Shown: piece after piece, positions 35,296 to 44,049 of the stretch
How positions within the stretch are numbered: the first letter of the stretch is position 1
How the letters are laid out: every line of letters starts with the position of its first letter
Origin: Parabacteroides goldsteinii
GTDB lineage: Bacteria; Bacteroidota; Bacteroidia; Bacteroidales; Tannerellaceae
DNA: 64,000 bases
NCBI RefSeq assembly: GCF_015550595.1
Contig: NZ_JADNBB010000015.1
Coordinates: 62,001 to 126,000 of the forward strand
Reading direction: 5' to 3'
Translations under genes and position numbers: made by a program
The notes under the pieces: generated by a model
The model's input: the letters and a program-made list of their open reading frames with translations, nothing else
What the model was told of the DNA's origin: nothing
Database searches by the model: none

Positions 35296-36081
35296 ATGTG
35301 GATGCATTTCGGAATAAAAGACCTGATCGATGTACTGCTGGTAGCCTTTTTTCTCTACCAGACATACAAACTGATGAAAAGTTCAGGTACGCTGGCCATC
35401 TTTAGTGGGGTAGTTTCGTTTATTATAGTATGGATTCTTGTTTCGCAGGTGCTGGAAATGCGTTTGATGGGTGCCATACTGGATAAGTTTATCAGTGTCG
35501 GTTTTGTAGTGCTGGTTATTCTGTTTCAGGATGAGATCCGCCGTTTCCTGATGGCGTTGGGGTCCCACCGGGGATGGAAGTTCCTGGGAAAACTCTTTTC
35601 AAAGAGGGATACGAACAATGAACGTGAAGGGAAATTTGTCGCCCCCGTAGTATTAGCCTGTATGAATATGGCCCGTAAAAAGACCGGTGCCCTGATCGTG
35701 ATCCAGCAGGATGTCGATCTCTCGATCTACGAGCATACGGGAGAGATGTTCAACGCCGATGTCAATGCCCGTCTGATCGAAAATATATTCTTTAAGAACA
35801 GTCCTTTGCATGATGGCGCTATGATCATTGCCGATGGACGGATCAAGGCCGCAGGCTGTATCCTTCCGGTTGCCCAGAATGCCAGTCTGCCGAAAGATCT
35901 GGGGTTGCGACACCGTTCCGCATTGGGTATGTCTCTTGAAACTGATGCATTGATAATTATTGTATCGGAAGAACGGGGTAAAATATCTGTGGCCCATAAT
36001 GGTAAGCTGGAGATCAATATTTCGGCCGAAGATCTTCAGCAAATCCTTTCCGGAGGGAGAGAAGTAGTGAATTACTGTTAA
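35296..36081 (+). CDS. cdaA: Diadenylate cyclase CdaA
   Basis: 261 residues from the ATG at 35296; a TTG start within folP is less likely. Three hydrophobic helices at the N-terminus (VLLVAFFLYQTYKLM, LAIFSGVVSFIIVWILV, ILDKFISVGFVVLVILF) are followed by a DAC domain with the catalytic motifs SPLHDGAMII and LRHRSALGMS. CdaA makes the second messenger cyclic di-AMP from two ATP, controlling osmotic and cell-wall balance. The usual partner YbbR/CdaR is not encoded beside it here. Confidence 0.95.
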   Translation: MWMHFGIKDLIDVLLVAFFLYQTYKLMKSSGTLAIFSGVVSFIIVWILVSQVLEMRLMGAILDKFISVGFVVLVILFQDEIRRFLMALGSHRGWKFLGKLFSKRDTNNEREGKFVAPVVLACMNMARKKTGALIVIQQDVDLSIYEHTGEMFNADVNARLIENIFFKNSPLHDGAMIIADGRIKAAGCILPVAQNASLPKDLGLRHRSALGMSLETDALIIIVSEERGKISVAHNGKLEINISAEDLQQILSGGREVVNYC

Positions 36082-36151
36082 ATGTTCTGAAAGTGACAGC
36101 TCCGGTTGTAAATAGTTTGTGCTTTTTGCAAACTCTATGTTGCATTTTGTC

Positions 36152-36159
36152 TACTTTTG
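36152..36159 (+). promoter_or_regulatory. -7 element for pta-ackA
   Basis: TACTTTTG, 50 bases before the pta ATG. A TTTG at 36125-36128 may be the -33 box, though its 23-base gap is long. Confidence 0.5.
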
Positions 36160-36209
36160 TAGCCGCAAACAGTAGCAATTACTAAATACTATAAAAAATA
36201 TCTTCCGCT

Positions 36210-37226
36210 ATGGACTTAATGCAAGAGATTATTGCACGCGCTAAAGCTGACAAGCAGCGTATTGTTCTTCCCGAAGGAACAGAAGAAAGAACATTGAAAG
36301 CCGCCGACCGTTTATTGGCCGATGGAGTTGCCGACATTATTCTGATTGGAAATCCGGCAGAGATTTCCTCTTTGGCAGCTAACTACGGTCTGAACCACAT
36401 CGGACAGGCTACTATTGTTGACCCTAAAGATCATGAAAAGAAAGCAGCTTATGCAGATCTGCTTTTCCAATTACGTCAGAAAAAAGGTATGACACCTGAA
36501 AAGGCTGCTGTCCTTGTTGAAGATCCTTTGTTTCTGGCTTGCCTGATGATCAAGGCCGGTGATGCCGATGGCGAAATTGCCGGTGCGCAGAATACGACAG
36601 GTAATGTGCTTCGTCCTGCTCTGCAGATCGTTAAGACTGCTCCGGGTATGAGCTGTGTATCGGGTGCATTCCTTATGTTCACAAAGAAACCGGAATATGG
36701 AAAAGATGGTCTCCTTGTATTTGCCGACTGTGCTGTGATGCCGAATCCGACTGCTCCCGAACTGGCTAGTATTGCTGTGGCTACTGCTGCAACAGCTCGT
36801 GATATCGTTGGTGTAGAACCTCGCGTGGCTATGTTGAGTTTCTCTACGAAAGGAAGTGCTTCTCACGAAATGGTAGACAAGGTAGTTGAAGCTACCCGTC
36901 TGGCTAAAGAAATGGCTCCGGAACTGAAGATCGATGGTGAGTTACAGTCTGATGCAGCTCTGGTAGAATCGGTTGCTTCATTGAAGGCTCCGGGCAGCGA
37001 AGTGGCAGGTAAGGCTAACGTACTCGTATTCCCTACATTGGAGGTTGGTAATATCGCTTATAAACTGGTTCAGCGTCTGGGTGATGCAGAAGCCGTAGGC
37101 CCGATCCTTCAGGGTATGGCTGCTCCGGTGAACGATCTTTCCCGTGGTTGCTCAGTAGACGATATCTATAAGATGGTTGCTATTGCAAGTAATCAGTCGA
37201 TCGGTTTGAAAGCTGCCAAAAAATAA
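36210..37226 (+). CDS. pta: Phosphate acetyltransferase
   Basis: 338 residues, the short single-domain form without the N-terminal regulatory domain of E. coli Pta. It converts acetyl-CoA and phosphate to acetyl phosphate. Recognisable stretches are RIVLPEGTEERTL, the glycine-rich GAQNTTGNVLRPALQI, and SFSTKGSASHEM with GELQSDAAL. It is 24 bases upstream of ackA and they form the acetate-producing, ATP-yielding pair. Confidence 0.96.
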   Translation: MDLMQEIIARAKADKQRIVLPEGTEERTLKAADRLLADGVADIILIGNPAEISSLAANYGLNHIGQATIVDPKDHEKKAAYADLLFQLRQKKGMTPEKAAVLVEDPLFLACLMIKAGDADGEIAGAQNTTGNVLRPALQIVKTAPGMSCVSGAFLMFTKKPEYGKDGLLVFADCAVMPNPTAPELASIAVATAATARDIVGVEPRVAMLSFSTKGSASHEMVDKVVEATRLAKEMAPELKIDGELQSDAALVESVASLKAPGSEVAGKANVLVFPTLEVGNIAYKLVQRLGDAEAVGPILQGMAAPVNDLSRGCSVDDIYKMVAIASNQSIGLKAAKK

Positions 37227-37250
37227 AGAAAAAAGACACAACGAAAAGAT

Positions 37251-38450
37251 ATGAAGATATTAGTTTTAAATTGCGGAAGTTCGTCTGTAAAGTACAAGTT
37301 GTTCAATATGGACACACATGAAGTACTTGCACAGGGGGGGGTGGAGAAACTGGGGCTGCCGGGTTCTTTCCTGAAATTCACTCAGCCGGATGGTAAGAAG
37401 GTTATTCTGGACAAAGAATTACCGGAACACAATGCGGCTATTGAGTTTATCCTGAGCGTACTGACAGATGATAAATACGGCTGTATCAAGTCGTTTAACG
37501 AAATTGACGCTGTAGGTCATCGTGTAGTACACGGTGGTGAAGCATTCAGCGGAAGTGTGGAAATTACTCCGGAAGTGATCGGTAAAATGGTTGAGTGTAT
37601 CGACTTGGCACCGCTTCATAACCCACCTAACCTGAAAGGTATCCGTGCCATGAGCGCATTGATCCCGGGCATTCGCCAGGTGGGTGTATTCGATACAGCT
37701 TTCCACCAGACAATGCCGGATTATGCTTATATGTACGGTCTGCCTTATTCCCTGTATAAGAAATATGGTATCCGTCGTTACGGTTTCCACGGAACAAGCC
37801 ATCGCTACGTGTCAAAACGTGCCTGCGAAATCCTGGGTGTTCCTTACGAAGAACAGAAGATCATCACAGCTCACGTTGGTAACGGTGGTTCAATCGCTGC
37901 TGTTAAGAACGGTAAGAGCGTAGATACTTCCATGGGATTGACTCCGGTTGAAGGTCTATTGATGGGAACTCGTTGTGGTGATGTAGATGCCGGTGCACTT
38001 ACATTCATTATGGATAAGGAAAAACTGGATGCTAAAGGGTTGTCCGACCTGATCAACAAGCAAAGCGGTGTACAAGGAGTTTCAGGTATCTCTTCCGACA
38101 TGCGTGAAATCGAAGCTGCTGTTGCTGAAGGTGACAAGCGTGCTATCCTTGCATTGGACATTTACAACTACCGCATCAAGAAATATATCGGTGCTTATGC
38201 TGCTGCCATGGGTGGTTGCGATATCCTGGTATGGACCGGTGGTGTGGGTGAAAACCAGTGGGCTACCCGTCGTGTTGTATGTGAAAACATGGAATACATG
38301 GGCATGAAGATCGACGTTCAGAAGAACGATGGTATGCGTGGTGAAGAAATGGTGATCAGTACTCCGGACAGTAAGGTGACAATTATCGTTGTTCCTACCG
38401 ACGAAGAATATATGATTGCTTCCGATACAATGGATATATTAGGTAAATAA
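37251..38450 (+). CDS. ackA: Acetate kinase
   Basis: 399 residues. It turns acetyl phosphate and ADP into acetate and ATP in fermentation. Signatures: MKILVLNCGSSSVKYKLF at the start, GHRVVHGGE, FDTAFHQTMP with the catalytic Asp, YGFHGTSHRYVSK, AHVGNGGS, and TGGVGEN near the C-terminus. It is co-transcribed with pta and ends at a hairpin terminator 50 bases downstream. Confidence 0.98.
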   Translation: MKILVLNCGSSSVKYKLFNMDTHEVLAQGGVEKLGLPGSFLKFTQPDGKKVILDKELPEHNAAIEFILSVLTDDKYGCIKSFNEIDAVGHRVVHGGEAFSGSVEITPEVIGKMVECIDLAPLHNPPNLKGIRAMSALIPGIRQVGVFDTAFHQTMPDYAYMYGLPYSLYKKYGIRRYGFHGTSHRYVSKRACEILGVPYEEQKIITAHVGNGGSIAAVKNGKSVDTSMGLTPVEGLLMGTRCGDVDAGALTFIMDKEKLDAKGLSDLINKQSGVQGVSGISSDMREIEAAVAEGDKRAILALDIYNYRIKKYIGAYAAAMGGCDILVWTGGVGENQWATRRVVCENMEYMGMKIDVQKNDGMRGEEMVISTPDSKVTIIVVPTDEEYMIASDTMDILGK

Positions 38451-38500
38451 TAAATAGTACTAGTCCTCACAGCTTACAAAACACAGGATTAGTGTTTAGG

Positions 38501-38533
38501 CTGCTCCGACACCGGTTGGAGCAGTCTTTTTTT
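38501..38533 (+). terminator. Terminator after ackA
   Basis: CTGCTCC (38501-38507) and GGAGCAG (38518-38524) with CACCGG-rich loop, followed by TCTTTTTTT. Confidence 0.88.
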
Positions 38534-38549
38534 ATGCCGTTATGTGAAG

Positions 38550-39326
38550 TTATTCAGTTTCGAACTGTTCAAGGAACAGGTTTTCCCCATCCCATACGAT
38601 ATAGGAGAACAGTTTCATCCAGTCGCCGGCTATCAGTAGGCGGGAAGTACGTGAAAGCATCAGGTCGAGCATGATGTGGCGGTGGCCGAAAATGAAGAAG
38701 TTGATATCCGGATGTGTTTTCAGATACTCTTTGGCAAAGAGAACCATATATTCATGTTCTTCACCTTGATAGTCGGGAGATTCACATGTCTTGTGCTTTT
38801 CCAGCCCTTTTTTGCGGCTGCTCAGAGACCAGCCGAGAGCAAAGCCGAATGTCCAGCGGGGGTGAATGCCGGCATACAGCCATTGACAGAATTTATTGCG
38901 GAAAAGAGCACGGATAAAACGGAATGCTTTGCTACGGAAATCTACTTCGTCACCGTGCCCCAGGAAGAAACGTTTACCTAGTAAGTCGACAGTTAATACA
39001 TCCCGGTGAATGGTTGCCCCTATCTCATTAGGAAGATAATCGAACATCCAGATATCGTGGTTGCCGATAAATATATGAATCTCTATGCCGCTGTCCGACA
39101 GTTCGGCGAGTTTTCCTAAAAAACGGGTAAAACCTTTGGGTACTACATATTTATATTCATACCAGTAGTCGAATATGTCTCCCAGGAAATAGACTGCCAA
39201 TGCATCCTCCTTGATGCTGTCGAGCCAGCGAACGAGTTTTTTCTCGATAGCCAGCGGGTCTTTATGAAAGCGGGCACCCAGGTGGGCGTCCGACGCAAAA
39301 TATATTTTCTTCCGCGAAGGATTCAT
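38550..39326 (-). CDS. lpxH: UDP-2,3-diacylglucosamine diphosphatase
   Basis: 258 residues, a calcineurin-like metallophosphoesterase. It splits UDP-diacyl-glucosamine to lipid X in lipid A synthesis. Metal motifs: FASDAHLG (Asp13, His15), FLGDIFDYW, IFIGNHDIW, FLGHGDEVD and FGHRHIM. The start overlaps the stop of the MIP18-type gene by 4 bases (ATGA), showing co-transcription. Its C-terminus converges with ackA beyond the shared terminator. Confidence 0.9.
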   Translation of the reverse strand: MNPSRKKIYFASDAHLGARFHKDPLAIEKKLVRWLDSIKEDALAVYFLGDIFDYWYEYKYVVPKGFTRFLGKLAELSDSGIEIHIFIGNHDIWMFDYLPNEIGATIHRDVLTVDLLGKRFFLGHGDEVDFRSKAFRFIRALFRNKFCQWLYAGIHPRWTFGFALGWSLSSRKKGLEKHKTCESPDYQGEEHEYMVLFAKEYLKTHPDINFFIFGHRHIMLDLMLSRTSRLLIAGDWMKLFSYIVWDGENLFLEQFETE

Positions 39327-39640
39327 AAGAAACCAAGTTCCAGTTTAGCTTCTTCCGACATCATTTCTTTATCCCATTCCGGTTCGAACACGAGATTGAC
39401 TTCCACGTTGTTTACACCGTCTACCGATTCTACTTTCATGCGTACATCTTCCAGGATAAAATCGGCTGCCGGGCAATTTGGGGCAGTCAGGGTCATATCT
39501 ATACGAACGTTCTTTTCGTCGTCTACATCAACTTTATATATCAGGCCGAGATCAAATACGTTGACCGGAATCTCCGGGTCGTATACTGTCTTCAACATGG
39601 CGACAATCGCTTCTTCTGTTTGGAGGAATTCGTTGTTCAT
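39323..39640 (-). CDS. MIP18/DUF59 family iron-sulfur assembly protein
   Basis: 105 residues, nearly all one MIP18 domain. The marks are VYDPEIPVNVFDLGLIY and MTLTAPNCPAADF with the conserved Cys. Members such as SufT and the C-terminal domain of PaaD help mature Fe-S proteins. It is the first gene of a two-gene transcript with lpxH; the pairing is not obviously functional. A minus-strand TATATTTG (39666-39659) lies 19 bases before its ATG. Confidence 0.9.
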   Translation of the reverse strand: MNNEFLQTEEAIVAMLKTVYDPEIPVNVFDLGLIYKVDVDDEKNVRIDMTLTAPNCPAADFILEDVRMKVESVDGVNNVEVNLVFEPEWDKEMMSEEAKLELGFL

Positions 39641-39658
39641 CTTCTTTTAATTTGAATG

Positions 39659-39666
39659 CAAATATA
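39659..39666 (-). promoter_or_regulatory. -7 element for the MIP18-lpxH transcript
   Basis: Reads TATATTTG on the minus strand, 19 bases before the ATG at 39640. Confidence 0.45.
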
Positions 39667-39711
39667 CATTAATATCTTCTATATACTAAACCGTAGAAAA
39701 GAGAAAATGTT

Positions 39712-40398
39712 TTACAACCCCAGTCTCCCTTCATCCGCATAGCTGAAGTAGCTGTCGTCACCAATGATGATATGGTCTGTCAGCTTTATCTCCAATAAGT
39801 CCGACGCTTTTTCCAAACGTCTGGTCAGGATATCGTCCTGCGAACTGGGATGTGTGTTTCCGGACGGATGATTGTGACAAAGGATAATCCCCGAGGCCAG
39901 TGCATTGATCGTAGTTTTAAGTATGATGCAGAGATCGGCAGACGTTTCTCCCGTCCCGCCCTGGCTGATCCTGTGTTTTCCGATTACTTTCCCGGCACGG
40001 TTGGTCAGTGCAACCCATAATTCTTCGTATGGTAAGTCGCATAATAACGGATGGAAGAGTTTGTAGGCATCGATACTGCTCCGGATGCTGTTGCGCAGGA
40101 TAGGATCGGACAGGTTACGCCGTTTCCCTATCTCAAGGGCTGCACAAATGGTAATTGCTTTGGCTTCACCGATTCCTTTGAATCCGGAGACCAGGTCATG
40201 GATCGTCTGTTTGCCTAATGCATTCAGGTTGTTGTCTACGCTGTTGAGGATACGTTGTGAAAGTTGGACGGCCGTTTCATTGTTGCTGCCTGAGCCGATG
40301 AGGATGGCCAGAAGTTCGGCATCACTGAGGGATGTAACACCTTTGAGTAGCATTTTTTCACGTGGGCGGTCTTCCTCTGCCCATTCTTTTATTTTCAT
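39712..40398 (-). CDS. radC: RadC-family JAB-domain protein
   Basis: 228 residues from the ATG at 40398. A longer frame would begin inside the efp terminator, so the short start is preferred. N-terminal helix-hairpin-helix part (FKGIGEAKAITICAALEIG) and a C-terminal JAMM/MPN metalloprotease-like domain with ILCHNHPSGNTHPSSQDD (His, His, Ser, Asp). It was once called a DNA-repair protein, but its role is unsettled. Confidence 0.9.
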   Translation of the reverse strand: MKIKEWAEEDRPREKMLLKGVTSLSDAELLAILIGSGSNNETAVQLSQRILNSVDNNLNALGKQTIHDLVSGFKGIGEAKAITICAALEIGKRRNLSDPILRNSIRSSIDAYKLFHPLLCDLPYEELWVALTNRAGKVIGKHRISQGGTGETSADLCIILKTTINALASGIILCHNHPSGNTHPSSQDDILTRRLEKASDLLEIKLTDHIIIGDDSYFSYADEGRLGL

Positions 40399-40414
40399 AG
40401 CGATGTGTTTTGGT

Positions 40415-40451
40415 AAGAAAAAATAAGGGACGATACACCGTATCATCCCTT
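40415..40451 (-). terminator. Terminator after efp
   Basis: Stem AAGGGACGATAC (40425-40436) with its complement at 40440-40451, one G-T pair, loop ACC. On the minus strand it is followed by ATTTTTTCTT, beyond the efp stop. Confidence 0.85.
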
Positions 40452-40465
40452 ATAAACGTCAAATA

Positions 40466-41032
40466 TTATGAACGAACACGTCCGCAATAGGAACCGTCCG
40501 CTGTGTTTACTTCGATAATTTCACCTTCATTGATGAATAACGGAACACGAACTTCTGCACCTGTTTCAACTGTAGCAGGTTTCAATGTGTTAGTAGCAGT
40601 ATCGCCCTTTACACCCGGTTCTGTGTAAGTGATTTTCAATTGAACCTTAGCAGGCAGGTCAGCGAAAAGAACTGTATCTGTAGAAGCGTCAGAAACTACA
40701 TCTACGATTTCTTCTTCTTTCATATAATCAACACCGTTGATCAGGTTTTTATCGATGATAACATCTTCATAAGTTTCCTGGTTCATGAAATGATAATGTT
40801 CGCCTTCTCTGTATGTATATTGATGAGGACGACGTTCTACGCGTACATCTTCCAATTTTTCATCGATATTGAAACGGCGATCAAGGATACCACCTTTTAC
40901 TACATCTTTCAGTTTGGTACGCATGAAAGTGTTTCCTTTTCCCGGTTTTACGTGAAGAAATTCAACGCAGAAATACAATTTCCCGTCCAGGCGGATACAC
41001 GTTCCGTTTTTAATGTCTTGTGAATTGATCAT
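40466..41032 (-). CDS. efp: Translation elongation factor P
   Basis: 188 residues. EF-P relieves ribosome stalling at proline runs. The modification loop HVKPGKGNTF places Lys32 at the tip, the position of the modified residue in the family. The three beta-barrel domains are covered in full, ending in SYCGRVRS. It is transcribed alone from a promoter with TTG and TACTTTTG 20 bases apart and ends at its own terminator. No EpmA or EpmB modifying gene is nearby. Confidence 0.96.
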   Translation of the reverse strand: MINSQDIKNGTCIRLDGKLYFCVEFLHVKPGKGNTFMRTKLKDVVKGGILDRRFNIDEKLEDVRVERRPHQYTYREGEHYHFMNQETYEDVIIDKNLINGVDYMKEEEIVDVVSDASTDTVLFADLPAKVQLKITYTEPGVKGDTATNTLKPATVETGAEVRVPLFINEGEIIEVNTADGSYCGRVRS

Positions 41033-41090
41033 ACGATATATTTTTTTATTTATAATGATTTTTTGAGTTGTTCTCTGTCTTTTTCGGGTA

Positions 41091-41121
41091 CAAAAGTAGT
41101 GTTTTCCTCTTAAAGTACCAA
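41091..41121 (-). promoter_or_regulatory. Promoter of efp
   Basis: On the minus strand: TTG (41121-41119), 20 bases, then TACTTTTG (41098-41091), 59 bases before the efp ATG. Confidence 0.6.
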
Positions 41122-41191
41122 CATGTAGCCCCCTTTTTGTTCAGAAAAGAGTTGCAAATCAGTCTGATATGATACCGGAAGGAAGAAATAC

Positions 41192-41890
41192 CTAAAACAG
41201 GGAAATGATAAAACTGATCATAGGAACCAGAATAGCCGTCATGATTCCCATCAGTCCGATGGCTAACCCGCTCAGTGCTCCTTCAATAGCTCCGATCTGT
41301 ATAGCGACTGAAGTCCCTACGCCATGCGAAGATGCTCCCAAGGCCAGACCTTTGGCAATCCTGCTCTCTATTCCTAACACTTTCATGACAAACGGGCCTA
41401 CGATACTGCCGAATATACCTACTGCAACTACGATGACAGCCGTTAGCGAAGGTATTCCTCCGGCCTTTTCGGAAATGCCCATAGCAATAGGAGTCGTTAC
41501 GGATTTCGGTTGGAGGGTGGCGATCAATGCCTGGTCGGCTCCCATAAGGTCACCTATCACGATAACGCTTACAATCCCGACTATTGCCCCGACGAATACC
41601 GAGGTAAGGATAGAGATTACATTTCCTTTCAGATACTGCATCTGTTCATAGAGTACGAATCCCAGTGCAACAACCGACGGACCCAGCATGAAATGGATCA
41701 GATGACTCCCTTTTTGAAAAGACTCATACTCTATACCCATTGTCTTCAGAACGACAATAATAACGAGGATGGAGGTCAGTAACGGATGTAAAAGGCTGAT
41801 GCGGGTTTTCTTATATAAGGCCAGTGCAGCCAAGTAAGTACCGATTACCAATGTGAGTGCAAATATTTCCGATTGTGCCAGATTATTCAT
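41192..41890 (-). CDS. lrgB: LrgB/CidB family membrane protein
   Basis: 232 residues, predicted with about 7 hydrophobic helices. Family blocks are LQPKSVTTPIAMGIS, SHGVGTSVAIQIG and the GLMGIM run near the C-terminus. Its start overlaps the lrgA end by 8 bases. LrgAB/CidAB proteins are holin/antiholin-like pairs linked to murein hydrolase control and in some bacteria to pyruvate uptake; which applies here is not evident. Confidence 0.93.
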   Translation of the reverse strand: MNNLAQSEIFALTLVIGTYLAALALYKKTRISLLHPLLTSILVIIVVLKTMGIEYESFQKGSHLIHFMLGPSVVALGFVLYEQMQYLKGNVISILTSVFVGAIVGIVSVIVIGDLMGADQALIATLQPKSVTTPIAMGISEKAGGIPSLTAVIVVAVGIFGSIVGPFVMKVLGIESRIAKGLALGASSHGVGTSVAIQIGAIEGALSGLAIGLMGIMTAILVPMISFIISLF

Positions 41891-42233
41891 TGCTTCCGCC
41901 CTCCTTGCCTAGTTTTTGCTGGATAAGTGCGACACTGGCAATTACTAAAATGGTGCTGACAACGGATGCGGTAAGAATGACTGCCCAATATTGCGATATA
42001 ACACCCAGCGAAGTCATAAGCCCGACGCCTGCCGGAAGAAAAAACAATCCCATGTTTTCTGTCAGTATGGTCGACAGTTTCTTAACATTTGCAGGTTTTA
42101 CCAGTTTAAAAACCAATGCCAGGAATAATAATATCATACCGATCACGCTTCCGGGGATGAAACCATCGATAAAGGAGCTGATGAATTCTCCGGTAAAATA
42201 GAAGAACAGAATGTAAAATGCTTGTTTTAGCAT
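41883..42233 (-). CDS. lrgA: LrgA/CidA family membrane protein
   Basis: 116 residues from the ATG at 42233 (MLKQAFYILFFYFTGE); a TTG ten codons earlier falls inside the -7 box and is rejected. Four hydrophobic helices with the family piece FIPGSVIGMILLFL. It and lrgB form a two-gene transcript. It differs from phage holins by its conserved IPGSVIGM loop. Confidence 0.92.
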   Translation of the reverse strand: MLKQAFYILFFYFTGEFISSFIDGFIPGSVIGMILLFLALVFKLVKPANVKKLSTILTENMGLFFLPAGVGLMTSLGVISQYWAVILTASVVSTILVIASVALIQQKLGKEGGSNE

Positions 42234-42260
42234 ATCTCTTTGCTGTTTTAATAGACTCTG

Positions 42261-42268
42261 CAAAGATA
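42261..42268 (-). promoter_or_regulatory. -7 element for lrgAB
   Basis: Reads TATCTTTG on the minus strand, 27 bases before the lrgA ATG at 42233. Confidence 0.5.
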
Positions 42269-42353
42269 ACAGCTTTGTATCAAATATGTTCTACAACATA
42301 ATGATTTAACATAAATACTTGTTGGAAGAGATGTTTATACTGTAATCAACCTT

Positions 42354-42648
42354 CTACAATACGGCTGAAATCTTCCTGATATTGGCCAGTCTTTCAAGAA
42401 AGGACTGATCGGATTTTGCTACCTGCATATTGTAGTCGGACTGCATTTTAAGTAATGATTCGGGATCGATATTTAAAGCGGCTTCAAACAAAAGGGCGTA
42501 TTCTGTGGAAACGGCACGTTTGCCATTTAATATCTCATTCAACAATGTTGGTGAGATACCCATTTGCATAGCGAGTTTCCTTTGAGAAATGCCGCGATAT
42601 TCGATTTCATCTTTTAGAATATCACCGGGATGTATCGGTTCAGATCAT
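42354..42648 (-). pseudogene. Orphan HigA-like antitoxin, frameshifted at its start
   Basis: Read on the minus strand, the frame from about 42641 to the stop encodes EPIHPGDILKDEIEYRGIS, then QRKLAMQMGISPTLLNEILN and GKRAVSTEYALLFEAAL, a full HigA-type helix-turn-helix. The natural start ATGATC at 42648 is separated from it by one extra base (42642), giving ATG ATC TGA. The only in-frame ATG (42569) would make a 71-residue protein missing the first helices. No HigB toxin gene lies upstream, where mgtE ends 54 bases away. Either a decayed gene or one read from a non-standard start; a single-base assembly error could also explain it. Confidence 0.68.
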
Positions 42649-42702
42649 AATTTAATGAATTTTCTTCAGGGGGTCGCCCAGGTGATCGACCAGACTTCGT
42701 TT

Positions 42703-44049
42703 TTATGTTAACGCCGAAGATATAAACATATAAATCATCATGCCGATGATGTCGTTGGTGATTGTGATGAACGGGCCGGTTGCCAATGCCGGATCTATTT
42801 TCAGGCGGTCGAGTGTCATCGGGACCAGAGTGCCGAAAATACTGGCAAACATGACGACGGAAAACAAACTTAATGAAACCGAGGCTGTGATACCTTTGTC
42901 TCCCAGCATAAAGAAATTGTAAACAAATACGACCAGACTGATAATGCTGGCATTGATAAGTGCAACGATGCCTTCCTTTAATATCTGCGGGAGAATATTA
43001 TCCTGTTTCAAAGAGTTGTTGGCCAGGCCTTGTACCACGATGGCAGACGATTGTATACCGACATTTCCTCCTGTTCCACCGATCAATGGGATAAATAATG
43101 CCATCTTCGGATTGCTTGCCAGGTTTCCTTCGAAGCCGCCAAGAATAACAGAGTTTGCCAGTCCACCAATCATACCAATCAGCAACCAGGGAAGACGGGC
43201 TGCTGTCTGGGTAAATACGTTATCCGAAGTTTCCACGTCTTGCGAGATACCGGATGCCAACTGGTAGTCACGTTCATGTTGTTCGCGTACTTCATCCATT
43301 ACGTCGTCGATCGTGATGCGTCCGACAAGGCGTCCGATACTGTCTACTACCGGCAAAGCTACCAGGTCGTACTTCTCGATCGTTTCGGCTACCTCTTCGA
43401 TACTGTCGCTATCACGTACCGAGATCGGTTCTTTCTTCATGACGTGCTTGATCTTGGAAACGGAAGGGTTGGTGATCAACCGTTGAAGAGGGAGAACCCC
43501 CTTCAGGCGTTCGTCGTCGTCTATTACATAAACATAATAGATCTCGTCCATGTCTTCGGCCTGCTTACGCATCTCTTCGATACACTGGGGCATACTCCAG
43601 TTCTCGTTGACCACGATCATTTCCGTACCCATCAAACCACCGGCGGTGTCTTCGTCGTATTTCAACAGGTCGACGATGTCACCCGCCTGCTCCACGTCTT
43701 CGATATGCGAAAGGATCTCTTCCTGCGTATCCTCATCCAGTTCACGCATCAGGTCTACGGCGTCGTCGGTTTCCATGTTGTCGACGAAGCGTTTGGCGAT
43801 CAACTCGTTGGGAAGCTCTTTCAGTAACTTGTGACGGTCTTCTTCGTCCAACTCCATCAAAACGTCAGCCGCTTTGTCACCATCCATCAACAGATACAGA
43901 TAGATTGCTTCCTGCAGGTTCAGTTCCTGGTATAACTCGGCAATATCGGCCGGATACAGGTCATGGAGCATCGCTTGTGCTTTGGCATCATCTTTTTCGG
44001 AAATGATACTTTTCAGATTTTCGATATAGTCTTTCGTCAGTTCAATCAT
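42703..44049 (-). CDS. mgtE: Magnesium transporter MgtE
   Basis: 448 residues. An N-terminal helical superhelix domain (about 1-130, MHDLYPADIAELYQEL type with DEEDRHKLLKELP), a CBS pair (about 135-255: VVNENWSMPQCIEEM, LVALPVVDSIGRLVGRITIDD), then a C-terminal channel domain of five helices (GGTGGNVGIQSSAIVVQGLA; final helix ending in SSALT). The cytosolic domains sense Mg2+ and close the pore. It overlaps the upstream phosphoethanolamine-transferase gene by 4 bases. Confidence 0.96.
   Translation of the reverse strand: MIELTKDYIENLKSIISEKDDAKAQAMLHDLYPADIAELYQELNLQEAIYLYLLMDGDKAADVLMELDEEDRHKLLKELPNELIAKRFVDNMETDDAVDLMRELDEDTQEEILSHIEDVEQAGDIVDLLKYDEDTAGGLMGTEMIVVNENWSMPQCIEEMRKQAEDMDEIYYVYVIDDDERLKGVLPLQRLITNPSVSKIKHVMKKEPISVRDSDSIEEVAETIEKYDLVALPVVDSIGRLVGRITIDDVMDEVREQHERDYQLASGISQDVETSDNVFTQTAARLPWLLIGMIGGLANSVILGGFEGNLASNPKMALFIPLIGGTGGNVGIQSSAIVVQGLANNSLKQDNILPQILKEGIVALINASIISLVVFVYNFFMLGDKGITASVSLSLFSVVMFASIFGTLVPMTLDRLKIDPALATGPFITITNDIIGMMIYMFISSALT

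Noticed and set aside
36100-36209. Rex operator before pta-ackA
   Set aside because: No TTGTGAnnnnnnTCACAA-like dyad could be found by eye; the TTTTGCAAA-like stretch is not close enough.
43240-43827. Antisense ORF inside mgtE
   Set aside because: It lies wholly within the CBS and N-terminal coding region of mgtE on the other strand and has no features of its own.
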